Shown: positions 31,719-40,717, numbered from the stretch's first letter. The stretch: 64,000 nt of DNA from an uncultured Lachnospiraceae bacterium (GCA_947566645.1 CANOKL010000009.1:1-64000), one strand, 5' to 3'. Notes: generated from the letters alone by a model not told the origin. Numbers and translations are program-made.

Positions 31719-34278
31719 TAAACGTGTACTGAACCGGATTGCCGACAGGACAAGAAAGGCGGGAAAGGCGCGCAATCTGATTGCATCAGCCGCAATCATG
31801 CTCACCACGGTTCTGTTTACTTCAGTATTTACAGTGGGAGGGAGTCTCGTTCAAAAACAGCAGGAGGCCACTATGCGCCAGGTGGGAGGAAGTTCCCATG
31901 CCAGTTATAAGTACCTGACCCAGGAGGAGTATGATATTGTAAAGAAGGATGAGATGCTCAAGGAGATTTCTTACCGCATCCTGGTGGGGAATGTAGTAAA
32001 TAAGGAACTTCTGAAGCTTCACACAGAGGTCAGCTATTATGAAGACCTGGATGCCAGGTTCTGCTTCTGTTATCCGGATGAAGGGAGTATGCCCCAGCGG
32101 GCAGATGAGGTCGTGACAAGCGACCTGGTGTTAAAGGCGCTGGGTGTCCCGTGTAAGATCGGCGAAAAGGTGCCTCTTACCATAGACACAGGAAAGGAAA
32201 CCGTTGAGAAGACATTTACTCTGTGTGGATATTTTAAGGGGGACAGGATTGCACAGGCGCAGGTTGTACTTGTGTCCAGGAAATGTGCATCAGAGATTGC
32301 CCCCACGCCTTCTGATTCGGCTATGGGAAAGAGTATTGACGGCACGGAGTACGCGGGAAGGATTACAGCGGATTTTAATTTTTTTTCCAGCTTCCGGTTA
32401 GGCAGCCAGGTAGAGAAGCTTACAAAGCGGTGTGGGTTTCCTGATACGGCATATGTGGGGATTAACTGGGCCTATATGGGCAACATGGATATGGAGGCGG
32501 TCCTTTTGGCCATAGGGCTGCTTACTGTCATACTGGTGTCAGGGTATCTGATTATCTATAATATTTTCTACATAAATGTATACCGGGATATCCGGTATTA
32601 CGGTCTGCTGAAAACGGTAGGGACGACGGGAAGGCAGCTTCGCCGTATTGTGCGGAGGCAGGCGTATATTCTCTCCCTGTACGGCATTCCGGCCGGGCTT
32701 CTTACAGGGGCTGCAGTTGGAAAGCTGCTTCTGCCGGTTGTTATGAAGGGACTGGTATTTTCGGATTCAGCGAATACAGAGGTGGCACTAAATCCCGGCA
32801 TCTTTGCGGGAGCGGCTGTATTCTCTTTCCTGACGGTAATGCTTGGCAGCATCAGGCCATGCAGAATGGCGTCAAAAGTTTCGGCTATAGAAGCGGTAAG
32901 GTTTACGGAAGGACAGAATACAACAGCCGGGAAGCGGAAAACCAAAAAAACAAGGCGCGTGCGCCCGAAAGAGATGGCATTTCAGAATATAAAGAGAAAC
33001 CGGAAAAAGATGGTGCTGGTAGTGCTCTCCCTCTCTCTTGCACTGGTGCTTTTAAACAGTATATACAGCCTTGTACAGGGATTTGACATTGACAGGTTTG
33101 TCTCTGGCAGGATAGTCAGTGACTTTTCTGTCTCGGATGCCACGCTGGATAATGTGTCTGTTAATTTTGAATCTATTGTGAGGGATGGAGTGACAGATGA
33201 ATTTATGGAGGAGCTGAAAAGCAGGGACGGAATCAGGGAGACTGGAAATATTTATATGAAGGAGATTGATCCTGAATTCACGGACGAGGCATATGCGCTC
33301 ATCGAGGAACGGATCTTTGACAATCAGGATGCACAGAATACTCTCGAATATCTGGCAGGCAGTGAAGGAATGGCCCTTATAGATGACTTTAGAGAAAGCC
33401 GGTTTTTGGACGGTAAGGTATACGGAATCGGGCGGTCTGTGATGGAGAAGCTTGAAAATACGGACGGGGATCTTGACTGGGAGAAGTTTTCAGACGGGAA
33501 ATATGTCATTGCGACCAGATTCCGCACGGTGGAGGAAAAAGGGATTGATTATTTCCGTCCGGGTGAGAAGGTGACTGTGGCAAATGAGAATGGGGAGAGC
33601 CGGGAATACGAGGTCCTGGCAGTGGCGGATATGCCTTACTCCTGCGGATTCCAGCATTTTGGAATGTTTGACTGCAATTATATTCTTCCGGAGGGGGAAT
33701 ACCTGGATCTGATGGGAGCGCAGAATCCCATGCGGACAATCTTTGATGTGGAGCCGGAAGCGGTGAAAAAGACGGACGCGTGGCTTTCCGATTACTGCGA
33801 AAATGTAAACCCGGATCTCACATACCAGTCCAAAGCCTCTATGGTGGCGGAATTTGAACAGCATATCAGGATGTATGCCATGGTTGGAGGCTTGCTGGTG
33901 TTCATCCTGGCATTGATCGGCATTTTAAATTTTATCAATACCATGGTGACTTCCGTACTGTCAAGAAGGCAGGAATTTGCCATGATGGAGGCGGTTGGTA
34001 TGACAGGAAGGCAGCTAAGGGAGATGCTCTTTTTCGAGGGAGAATGTTATGCAGTGCTGGCATCTGTCATGGGTGCTTTGTCTGGCGCTGTTCTGAATGT
34101 GACTCTGGTGCGCATGGCGGGAGAAGGCTTTTTCTTTTTTAAGTGGCATTTTACCATACTTCCCGTGTTCCTCTGTGCATTGCCGCTCTTTGTCGTGGCA
34201 GCGGCAGTACCGGCTGTCTGCAGCCGGATGATCAGCCGTGTAAGTGTCGTGGAAAGGCTCAGAAGAGCAGAGGTTTGA
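31702..34278 (+). CDS. FtsX-family ABC transporter permease
   Basis: An 858-residue permease with two FtsX-type halves. A first helix (about 25-45) is followed by an extracellular domain of about 220 residues and three helices (about 265-400). After a charged loop comes another helix (near 435), a second extracellular domain of about 250 residues and three final helices (near 730-850). This ten-helix pattern fits BceB/MacB-like permeases of Firmicutes. I choose ATG 31702, which starts MHRVNNKRVLNRIADR and overlaps the ATPase gene by 17 bases. The substrate is unknown. Confidence 0.9.
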   Translation: MHRVNNKRVLNRIADRTRKAGKARNLIASAAIMLTTVLFTSVFTVGGSLVQKQQEATMRQVGGSSHASYKYLTQEEYDIVKKDEMLKEISYRILVGNVVNKELLKLHTEVSYYEDLDARFCFCYPDEGSMPQRADEVVTSDLVLKALGVPCKIGEKVPLTIDTGKETVEKTFTLCGYFKGDRIAQAQVVLVSRKCASEIAPTPSDSAMGKSIDGTEYAGRITADFNFFSSFRLGSQVEKLTKRCGFPDTAYVGINWAYMGNMDMEAVLLAIGLLTVILVSGYLIIYNIFYINVYRDIRYYGLLKTVGTTGRQLRRIVRRQAYILSLYGIPAGLLTGAAVGKLLLPVVMKGLVFSDSANTEVALNPGIFAGAAVFSFLTVMLGSIRPCRMASKVSAIEAVRFTEGQNTTAGKRKTKKTRRVRPKEMAFQNIKRNRKKMVLVVLSLSLALVLLNSIYSLVQGFDIDRFVSGRIVSDFSVSDATLDNVSVNFESIVRDGVTDEFMEELKSRDGIRETGNIYMKEIDPEFTDEAYALIEERIFDNQDAQNTLEYLAGSEGMALIDDFRESRFLDGKVYGIGRSVMEKLENTDGDLDWEKFSDGKYVIATRFRTVEEKGIDYFRPGEKVTVANENGESREYEVLAVADMPYSCGFQHFGMFDCNYILPEGEYLDLMGAQNPMRTIFDVEPEAVKKTDAWLSDYCENVNPDLTYQSKASMVAEFEQHIRMYAMVGGLLVFILALIGILNFINTMVTSVLSRRQEFAMMEAVGMTGRQLREMLFFEGECYAVLASVMGALSGAVLNVTLVRMAGEGFFFFKWHFTILPVFLCALPLFVVAAAVPAVCSRMISRVSVVERLRRAEV

Positions 34279-34304
34279 AATCGTAATCATTATTGATAAT
34301 TGAA

Positions 34305-34333
34305 TAGACTTTACACCCCATACGTGATATAAT
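34305..34333 (+). promoter_or_regulatory. Promoter of the coiled-coil gene, CATACGTG spacer
   Basis: TAGACT (34305-34310), 17 bases, TATAAT (34328-34333). The spacer contains CATACGTG nine bases before the -10. A promoter with the same TAGACTTT, CATACGTG and spacing lies at 34875. Confidence 0.5.
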
Positions 34334-34382
34334 AGGCACTACAGAGACAACGAAATGAATCACGGAAAAAGGGAGTGATATA

Positions 34383-34721
34383 ATGACATTGACGAATGAA
34401 GATTTATTAGCAATCTCTCAGCTACTGGACAAAAAGCTAGATGCCCGACTAAAGCCAATTAAAAATGAGGTTCATTCTCTAAAAAACAATGTTTCATCTG
34501 TACAAGCTGAAATGCAATATATGAAAGATGATTTGCATCAAGTGAAATTATACCAGGAAAACATAATTACGCCGGCTTTAAACAATATCGAAGCTTGCTA
34601 CACTGATACATATAACCGCTATAAAGATTATGCGGACAAGATGGATGCGGCACTTGACGATATTGAGCTACTTAAAAAGGTAGTGACAGAGCACAGCGAA
34701 AAGCTACAGAAAATCTCATAA
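34383..34721 (+). CDS. Coiled-coil protein of unknown function
   Basis: A 112-residue protein, almost all helix. It starts LTNEDLLAISQLLDKKLDARL and continues with heptad patterns (VHSLKNNVSSVQAEMQYM, then DLHQVKLYQENI) and a second coiled coil to the end (DKMDAALDDIELLKKVV). No known domain is recognised with certainty. A shortened paralogue is encoded on the other strand at 29924-30115, linking this locus to the Uma2 island. The ATG is nine bases after GGGAGTG. It probably oligomerises; its role is unknown. Confidence 0.7.
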   Translation: MTLTNEDLLAISQLLDKKLDARLKPIKNEVHSLKNNVSSVQAEMQYMKDDLHQVKLYQENIITPALNNIEACYTDTYNRYKDYADKMDAALDDIELLKKVVTEHSEKLQKIS

Positions 34722-34778
34722 CAACCACATAAATATTACTAAAGGGTGTAAGGTCTATTGAATTGTCAATGGCTTTAT

Positions 34779-34865
34779 ACTCTTTTTAGTACACTTCTAT
34801 ATACAGATTGTAAAAGTCTGTTGATTATCTTTTGGGACTGGATAAGCTGAAAACCATTGATGTTA
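34779..34865 (+). pseudogene. Relic of the XRE regulator gene
   Basis: Bases 34779-34816 repeat, on the opposite strand, the 38-bp leader of the XRE gene at 29223-29510 (ACTCTTTTTAGTACAC through TTGTAAAAG). They run straight into codons for SVDYLLGLDKLKTIDV, the C-terminal third of the same protein. The ribosome site and about the first 57 codons are missing, and so is everything after DV. It is a clear remnant of a second copy of the island. Confidence 0.8.
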
Positions 34866-34874
34866 GGTTAGTGT

Positions 34875-34903
34875 TAGACTTTGGAGGGCATACGTGTTAT
34901 ACT
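34875..34903 (+). promoter_or_regulatory. Promoter of the ABC-class ATPase gene, CATACGTG spacer
   Basis: TAGACT (34875-34880), 17 bases, TATACT (34898-34903), with CATACGTG at the same offset as in the promoter at 34305. It lies 75 bp before the start at 34978. Confidence 0.5.
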
Positions 34904-34977
34904 GTATATGTTTGTAACAGGGACTATTTCGTTATAATCCCTTACATTACAGTATGAAAAGAAAGGTGTAATCATTT

Positions 34978-36681
34978 ATGAAAACAGCAGATGATCTGAG
35001 ACAGCTCTTATATAGTATTGACAGGAAAGGGTATCCGGCCTATAAGAGTACAAAGGGCAGCTACCGCTTTGGAAAGTATATGCTGGTCATTGACCATGTA
35101 CAGGGAGATCCCTTTGCGGCTCCGTCTAAGCTTCATATTGAAGTGGCAGGAAAGATGGCGGGATTTCCAGACAGACTTTATGATAAAAAGCACAAACGTA
35201 TTGCCCTGCAGGATTTTCTGACAAGATGCTTTGAGAAGCAGACAGCAGAATATTCCTTTCAGGCAAAAGGCTCAGGAAAAAGCGGAATCCTCTCCGTGAC
35301 AAGATGCGGACAGGAGATCTTAGAGCGGAGCGCCTGTACAGTAAATCCGGCAAACGGGGACGTGACGGTCCGGTTCGAGGCCGGATTCCCGGCAAATGGA
35401 AGGACGATTAATGCCAGAGAGCTTATGAAGATTTTATTTGACTTTCTTCCGGAATGTGTGGAGAATGCACTGCTTTACAAGAATACTGACCGGGCCCGGG
35501 CAGAAAAAGTGATGGAGCTTTCAGAAGACAGGGAGTACATCAGAAGCCGTCTTAAGGAGATGGGGCTTGTGGCATTTGTGGCAAATGGATCAGTGCTTCC
35601 CCGGGAGTCGGGAGTATCCCAGCGTCCCATGAAGGGAGCGGTGAAGTTCATTTCCCCTGAGTCCATGGAGGTGTCCATGAACCTGCCTTATAAAGGGAAG
35701 ATTGCCGGAATGGGGATAAAGAAAGGGATTACCCTCATCGTGGGCGGCGGATACCACGGGAAATCCACGCTCCTTAAGGCGCTGGAGATGGGCGTATATC
35801 CCCACATTGCCGGCGACGGGCGGGAGTATGTGGTGACGGAGGACGGTGCGGTTAAGCTTCGCGCGGAGGATGGCCGGAGCATTAAGCGGACAGATATCTC
35901 TATGTTCATTAATGATCTGCCAAATGGAAAGGATACGAGAGCGTTTTCCACGGAGGATGCAAGCGGCAGTACCTCCCAGGCTGCGAATGTTGTGGAAGCA
36001 ATGGAGGCAGGGGCAACCACCTTTTTCATTGATGAGGATACCAGTGCCACCAATTTTATGGTGCGGGACGAGCTGATGCAGCAGGTGATTCACCGGAATA
36101 TGGAGCCCATCACCCCGTTTATTGAAAGAATGCGGGATCTTTACGAACTTCAGGGAATTTCCACGGTTCTTGTTGCAGGAAGTTCAGGAGCTTATTTTCA
36201 GGTATCAGACACGATCCTGCAGATGGACCGCTATATTCCGAAGGAGATTACAGCCCGGGCAAAGGAGGCGGCAGCCGCTTATCCTTCCCTCGGTCTGCCA
36301 AAGGAGCGGGTGAAAAAGCCGTCCTTTGAACGAAGGCCACGAAGGAATCCTGGGATTGTCCACAAGGGCAGGATTAAGATTAAAACGATGGGAAAGGATG
36401 GCGTGCAGCTGAACCACGAGACCGTGGATTTGAGATATGTGGAGCAGCTTGCGGACTATGAGCAGCTTACCTGTCTGGGATATATGCTAAAGCATATGGA
36501 AGAGGAGATGCTGGACGGAAAGAGGACGGTTCAGGAGATTGTGGAAGGACTGCTGGGGGAGATGGAGAAGAAGGGCTTCGAGGCAGTAAGCGACGGGGGC
36601 TATCTGTCAGGGAATCTTGCCCTTCCGAGAAGGCAGGAGATTTATGCATGCGTGAACCGTTACAGAGGGCTTAAGCTTTGA
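34978..36681 (+). CDS. Predicted ATPase of the ABC class (COG3044 family)
   Basis: A 567-residue protein of the ABC_ATPase family (COG3044). An N-terminal region of about 200 residues (RFGKYMLVIDHVQGDPFAAPS is typical) precedes an ABC-type ATPase core: Walker A IVGGGYHGKST (near 255), signature-like DASGSTSQAANV, Walker B TTFFIDEDTSATNFM and VAGSSGAYF. It is cytoplasmic and has no membrane partner, so it is not a transporter. An RNA-related role has been suggested for relatives. Its stop overlaps the TTG start of trmO, so the two are coupled. Confidence 0.85.
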   Translation: MKTADDLRQLLYSIDRKGYPAYKSTKGSYRFGKYMLVIDHVQGDPFAAPSKLHIEVAGKMAGFPDRLYDKKHKRIALQDFLTRCFEKQTAEYSFQAKGSGKSGILSVTRCGQEILERSACTVNPANGDVTVRFEAGFPANGRTINARELMKILFDFLPECVENALLYKNTDRARAEKVMELSEDREYIRSRLKEMGLVAFVANGSVLPRESGVSQRPMKGAVKFISPESMEVSMNLPYKGKIAGMGIKKGITLIVGGGYHGKSTLLKALEMGVYPHIAGDGREYVVTEDGAVKLRAEDGRSIKRTDISMFINDLPNGKDTRAFSTEDASGSTSQAANVVEAMEAGATTFFIDEDTSATNFMVRDELMQQVIHRNMEPITPFIERMRDLYELQGISTVLVAGSSGAYFQVSDTILQMDRYIPKEITARAKEAAAAYPSLGLPKERVKKPSFERRPRRNPGIVHKGRIKIKTMGKDGVQLNHETVDLRYVEQLADYEQLTCLGYMLKHMEEEMLDGKRTVQEIVEGLLGEMEKKGFEAVSDGGYLSGNLALPRRQEIYACVNRYRGLKL

Positions 36682-37370
36682 CGCTTAAGGTAATTGCCCG
36701 TATCCGCACAGATTTCCCCGGGAAATTCGGAGTGCCAAGGCAGAGCGGGCTTGCGGATACAAAGGGGAGGATCGTATTCGAGCCGGGATACCGCAGTCCG
36801 GATGCGCTGCGGGGAATTGAGGAGTATTCCCGTCTTTGGATTCTGTGGGGATTTTCTGAGGTGCCAGAAGAGAGTTTCCGCCCCATGGTGCGTCCGCCCA
36901 GGCTCGGGGGAAATCAGCGGGTGGGTGTCTTTGCCACCCGCTCGCCCTTCCGGCCGAATCCGATTGGGTTATCCTGTGTAAGGATGGAAGGTGTGGAAAA
37001 GGGAAAAGAGGGCTGTGTCTTATATGTGTCGGGCGTGGATATGACAGACGGGACCCCGGTCTATGATATCAAGCCTTATCTGCCCTATGTGGATGCCTTT
37101 CCGGACGCACAGGGCGGATTTGCAGGAAGGGTGAAGGACTACAGGCTTGCCGTGGAATTTCCGGGGGAATGGCTTGAAAGGGTTCCAGAGGAACACCGGA
37201 GGGTGCTTAAGGATATATTAAGCCAGGATCCGAGGCCGTCCTACCAGGACGATCCCCAGAGGGTGTATGGGATGAGCTATGCAGGAATGGCAGTCCGCTT
37301 TACGGTGTCCGGGGGAATTCTGACCGTGCGTGAAGTTTCTGCTCTCAGGAAGGATGGAGGGTTAGCATGA
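36678..37370 (+). CDS. trmO: tRNA (N6-threonylcarbamoyladenosine37-N6)-methyltransferase TrmO
   Basis: A 230-residue TrmO (TsaA/YaeB) protein, which methylates t6A37 in tRNA-Thr using AdoMet. Signatures are VIARIRTDFPGKFGVPRQSGL at the start, LWILWGFSE, RPPRLGGNQRVGVFATRSPFRPNPIGLS and DMTDGTPVYDIKPYLPYVD. The C-terminal domain ends DPQRVYGMSYAGMAVRF. TTG 36678 is the only start compatible with the family N-terminus and overlaps the stop of the previous gene (TTGA). Its own stop overlaps the next start (ATGA). Confidence 0.93.
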   Translation: MTLKVIARIRTDFPGKFGVPRQSGLADTKGRIVFEPGYRSPDALRGIEEYSRLWILWGFSEVPEESFRPMVRPPRLGGNQRVGVFATRSPFRPNPIGLSCVRMEGVEKGKEGCVLYVSGVDMTDGTPVYDIKPYLPYVDAFPDAQGGFAGRVKDYRLAVEFPGEWLERVPEEHRRVLKDILSQDPRPSYQDDPQRVYGMSYAGMAVRFTVSGGILTVREVSALRKDGGLA

Positions 37371-37840
37371 AGACGAAAAAAATACTTGCTTTTATACTCA
37401 TCTGCGTGTCTGTAGTCTGCGGATGTCAGAACAGGGCAGTGAGTGCTGTTTATGATGTTGATTCTGAACTGACGGCAGATTATGATACCTATCATATGAC
37501 TGACTTTAAGGGCAGCCAGGAGAATGGAAGCTACAAAGCAAGTGCCAGGGAGATAGAGGGCATGTACACGGTCTGGAATTATGATTCAGAGTCAGAGGAA
37601 GAGCTGGATATTACGTATCAGATTTCCGTGGAAAGCGGGAAGATGAAGCTTGTGCTCATAGATCCGGAGGGAGAGCTTATGACTCTTTCGGAGGTCTCAG
37701 AGGAGTCTGGCATGGAGGATGGAAGAACTGTGAATGTGCTGTTAAAAAAAGGGAAAAACAGGCTGAAGATCGTTGCCGGGAAGGATACGAGTATGAATAT
37801 GGAATTAACCGTATCAAAAGGCGAGCTGTCGGGAACTTAG
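37367..37840 (+). CDS. Small predicted lipoprotein
   Basis: A 157-residue exported protein. The signal peptide KTKKILAFILICVSVVCGC ends in a lipobox-like VCGC with lipidation cysteine at residue 20. The mature part contains alternating beta-rich segments such as ELDITYQISVESGKMKLVLIDPEG and RTVNVLLKKGKNRLKIVAG, which look like a small beta sandwich. No named family is recognised. It is coupled to trmO by a four-base overlap, but nothing else links their functions. Confidence 0.75.
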   Translation: MKTKKILAFILICVSVVCGCQNRAVSAVYDVDSELTADYDTYHMTDFKGSQENGSYKASAREIEGMYTVWNYDSESEEELDITYQISVESGKMKLVLIDPEGELMTLSEVSEESGMEDGRTVNVLLKKGKNRLKIVAGKDTSMNMELTVSKGELSGT

Positions 37841-37932
37841 GAATAGTTCCTTAGAAGCTGTGAGATAATAGCAGATGTTTCGGACGGAGCGGGCAGTAAC
37901 AGCGATCAGGAGTGAAAGCAGGAGTGAAGATT

Positions 37933-38196
37933 ATGGCAAAAAGAGAGCGTATGCCGCAGATTAAATTATCGGAAGCCCAGAAGAAAAAGCTGGGTGAGGA
38001 AATCAAGGCATTTTATCTGGATGAGCGGGGAGAAGAGATCGGCATGATTGAACAAATACAGCTTTTGGATTTATTTGAACAGAGGCTGGCGCCGGTTATT
38101 TATAATAAGGCGCTTGATGATGCAAAGAGATGGTATGGACAGATGTTGGATAATCTGGAGTCCGATTATTATGCGTTATACAAAAATGAAGACTAA
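37933..38196 (+). CDS. DUF2164 family protein
   Basis: An 87-residue protein matching the DUF2164 pattern: KLSEAQKKKLGEEIKAFYLDERGEEIGMIEQIQLLDLFEQRL, then IYNKALDDAKRW and a tyrosine-rich end. Function unknown. The frame opens 21 bases earlier, but ATG 37933 is nine bases after AGGAG and gives the usual N-terminus. It follows the lipoprotein gene after 92 bp without a terminator. Confidence 0.8.
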   Translation: MAKRERMPQIKLSEAQKKKLGEEIKAFYLDERGEEIGMIEQIQLLDLFEQRLAPVIYNKALDDAKRWYGQMLDNLESDYYALYKNED

Positions 38197-38286
38197 CAGC
38201 GCATCTGCTGTGTTGGGCGATACACTGATGTTATACTGCGCACAGCCGCATAAGGAAATATGCCGCTTTGCGGCTGAGGCTGGCAT

Positions 38287-38323
38287 GCTACTCACGGCAG
38301 ATTTCATCGGCCGTGAGTATAGC
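38287..38323 (+). other. Hairpin before the LigB-AMMECR1 gene
   Basis: GCTACTCACGGC and GGCCGTGAGTATAGC form a 10-12 base stem, followed by AAAAAG. It may be a weak terminator for the DUF2164 gene or a variant of the TTCACGG repeat family. Confidence 0.4.
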
Positions 38324-38349
38324 AAAAAGAAGCCGGGAGGGATAAGTTT

Positions 38350-39729
38350 ATGATTACAGGAGCATTTATGGTTCCCCACCCGCCGTTAATCATACCGGAG
38401 ATCGGCAGGGGTGAGGAGAAAAAGATTCAGGCTACCGTTGATTCCTATCATGAGGCCGGACGCAGGATCGCAGGTCTTAAGCCGGAAACGATTGTCCTGC
38501 TTACACCGCATCAGGTCATGTATGCGGATTATTTTCATATCTCACCGGGAAAGAAGGCGAGAGGAGATTTCGGTCAGTTCAGGGCAGGACAGGTGAGGAT
38601 CGAAGCGGAATATGATACAGAGTTTGTGGAAAATCTATGTAAGCTGGCAGAGGCCGGCGGACTGCCGGCGGGAACCGCAGGTGAGCGGGAGAGAAGACTG
38701 GACCATGGGGCAATGGTACCTTTATATTTTGTGAACCAGTACTGGAGGGACTATAAGCTTGTCAGAATCGGACTTTCCGGGCTCTCATTTACGGCTCATT
38801 ATGAGCTGGGACAGCGCATCCGTGAGACGACAGAGGTGCTTGACCGGAATGTAGTAATAATAGCCAGTGGGGATCTCTCCCACAGGCTTTTGCCAGAAGG
38901 ACCTTATGGGTACAGGGCAGAGGGGCCGGAATATGACAGCCGTATTATGGATGTGATGGAAAAAGGAGAGTTTGGCAGACTGTTTGACTTTTCGGAGGAT
39001 TTTTGTGAGAGAGCCGCAGAATGCGGGCATCGTTCCTTCCTGATTATGGCAGGGGCGTTGGACCGGTTAAAGGTCTCGGTCAGAAGGCTTTCCTATGAGG
39101 GTCCCTTTGGCGTGGGCTATGGGTGCTGCATGTATGAGGTGCTAGGAAAGGATTTGCAGAGAAACTTCAAGGATCAGTATAAGGAAAAGGAGCAGGAGAG
39201 ACTCAGAAAGCGGAGAGAGGAAGAGGACGCTTATGTACGTCTTGCCCGGAAAACGATAGAGGAATATGTCAGCACAGGCAGAAAAATCCAGGTTCCAAAG
39301 GGACTTCCGGCGGAAATGTATCACAGCAGGGCAGGGACCTTTGTCTCCGTTAAAAAGGAGGGAAGGCTCCGGGGATGTATCGGCACGATTCAGGCGGTGC
39401 ATGGCTCTGTCGCAGAGGAAATTATAGAGAATGCCGTGAGCGCAGCTGCCCGTGACCCCAGGTTTTCCCCCATAGAGCCGGAGGAACTTGGCAGGCTTGC
39501 CATCAGCGTGGATGTGCTTGGCAGTACGGAGAAAATTGATTCCAAAGAGGAACTGGATGTGAAGCGGTACGGTGTGATCGTAACCAAAGGATTCCGAAGA
39601 GGACTGCTGCTCCCGAATCTGGAAGGTGTGGACACGGTGGATGAGCAGATTGCCATTGCGAAGCAGAAGGCGGGAATCAGGGAAGATGAGGAAGCTGCAC
39701 TGGAACGCTTTGAAGTAGTGAGACATTAG
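38350..39729 (+). CDS. LigB/Memo-like + AMMECR1 fusion (AmmeMemoRadiSam protein A/B)
   Basis: A 459-residue two-domain protein. Residues 1-265 resemble the class III extradiol dioxygenase/Memo fold, with MVPHPPLIIPEIG, LTPHQ, LDHGAMVPLYFV and IIASGDLSHRL supplying the histidines and acid of the metal site. Residues 290-455 are an AMMECR1 domain, with LRGCIGTIQAVHGSVAEEI, AVSAAARDPRFSPIEPEEL and SVDVLGS. This fusion is one arm of the AmmeMemoRadiSam system, which normally also has a dedicated radical SAM enzyme. That partner is not visible here; the adjacent convergent radical SAM gene belongs to another subfamily. The biochemical role is unknown. Confidence 0.87.
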   Translation: MITGAFMVPHPPLIIPEIGRGEEKKIQATVDSYHEAGRRIAGLKPETIVLLTPHQVMYADYFHISPGKKARGDFGQFRAGQVRIEAEYDTEFVENLCKLAEAGGLPAGTAGERERRLDHGAMVPLYFVNQYWRDYKLVRIGLSGLSFTAHYELGQRIRETTEVLDRNVVIIASGDLSHRLLPEGPYGYRAEGPEYDSRIMDVMEKGEFGRLFDFSEDFCERAAECGHRSFLIMAGALDRLKVSVRRLSYEGPFGVGYGCCMYEVLGKDLQRNFKDQYKEKEQERLRKRREEEDAYVRLARKTIEEYVSTGRKIQVPKGLPAEMYHSRAGTFVSVKKEGRLRGCIGTIQAVHGSVAEEIIENAVSAAARDPRFSPIEPEELGRLAISVDVLGSTEKIDSKEELDVKRYGVIVTKGFRRGLLLPNLEGVDTVDEQIAIAKQKAGIREDEEAALERFEVVRH

Positions 39730-39752
39730 TGTAAATGAATTGATATACAACG

Positions 39753-40643
39753 TCAGAATAAGCATAATTGTTCCGTCTGATATGCCTTTTTATACTGATG
39801 GATAATATCTTCCATCCGGTATGCAATCTTCCGTTTTGTACATTCTTCAGAAAAATATTCCCACAGTTTTTGGGCTTTCGGACTGCGGCACTCATAATAA
39901 TTGCCATATTGTTTCTGATATTTCCTTACAAGCTCCTGACCGGGAAATAGTTCATGAAGTTTATGGTAGTACCAGTCTCTCTGATTTCCTCTTAAGGTCA
40001 TTCCAAAGGCCGGATATATGAATCTGGCTCCAGAGGCTTCAGCCTTGCGGATAATTTCTCCTATATTTTCGATATGATCCTCCAGAAAGGGGAGAACGGG
40101 CATGAGCAGGATCCCTGTATAGAGTCCGCTTTTACTTAAGGATTCAATCATCCGGAGCCGAAGACCTGGAAGGGAGACGTGGGGCTCAATCTTCTTTGCC
40201 AGGCTGTCGTCAGCGGTTGTTACAGTCACCTTCAGAAGTACAGGTGAGTGTTCGGCAATGCTTTGGAGAATGTCAGTGTCCCTCTCCAAAAGTGTGCTTT
40301 TCGTGGCAATTGCTGCCCCGAAGCCAAAGGCGTCACACAATTCCAGTGCATGGCGCGTCAGCAGATGCTGTTGTTCTAAGGGGTTGTACGGATCGCTCAT
40401 GGCTCCGGTACCGACAACGCCGCTTCTTGTTTTTCTGCGCAGGTCGTCACGTATAATCTGAAGTGCATTTTCTTTGATCCGCACCCGGTCAAAATCCTGG
40501 ATCTGATAACAGTCTGAACGGCTGTCGCAGTAGATGCAGCCGTGGCAGCAGCCTTTGTAGATATTCATGTTGTAATCAATTCCGAACCACTTGGACGGAG
40601 CCTTTGTTTTGGTTATGATTGTCTTTGCCGGGATGTAGTCCAT
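39753..40643 (-). CDS. Radical SAM protein, SPL-like (COG1533)
   Basis: A 296-residue radical SAM enzyme. The cluster motif is KGCCHGCIYC (CX3CX2C, about residues 32-39), which binds the [4Fe-4S] cluster that cleaves AdoMet. Other family marks are GAMSDPYNPLEQ, TKSTLLERDTDIL and VTVTTADDSLAKKIEP. It resembles the Rv2578c/SplB-like group often called spore photoproduct lyase family, but it lacks enough features to be assigned as true SplB. It is convergent with the LigB-AMMECR1 gene with only 23 bp between stops and no terminator visible. Function unassigned. Confidence 0.85.
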   Translation of the reverse strand: MDYIPAKTIITKTKAPSKWFGIDYNMNIYKGCCHGCIYCDSRSDCYQIQDFDRVRIKENALQIIRDDLRRKTRSGVVGTGAMSDPYNPLEQQHLLTRHALELCDAFGFGAAIATKSTLLERDTDILQSIAEHSPVLLKVTVTTADDSLAKKIEPHVSLPGLRLRMIESLSKSGLYTGILLMPVLPFLEDHIENIGEIIRKAEASGARFIYPAFGMTLRGNQRDWYYHKLHELFPGQELVRKYQKQYGNYYECRSPKAQKLWEYFSEECTKRKIAYRMEDIIHQYKKAYQTEQLCLF

Positions 40644-40661
40644 GTTTTTGTCCTCCTGTGG

Positions 40662-40717
40662 ATCACATTCTCACAGAATGCGCAGCTTACACGCATTTCT
40701 GACCCGCGAATCGTCAC
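40662..40717 (-). repeat. Dispersed GTTACTATTCACG repeat before the radical SAM gene
   Basis: On the minus strand: GTGACGATTCGCGGG, TCAGAAATGCGTGTAAGCTG, CGCATTCTGTGAGAATGTG. It aligns from end to end with the copy inside metF, with several substitutions including the head, and keeps the GTAAGCT loop. Confidence 0.75.

Noticed and set aside
39753..40643. Assignment as the AmmeMemoRadiSam radical SAM enzyme or as true spore photoproduct lyase
   Set aside because: The sequence fits the COG1533 SPL-like group (KGCCHGCIYC, TKSTLLERD), not the PflA-like partner. It also lacks enough SplB-specific features to claim DNA repair.
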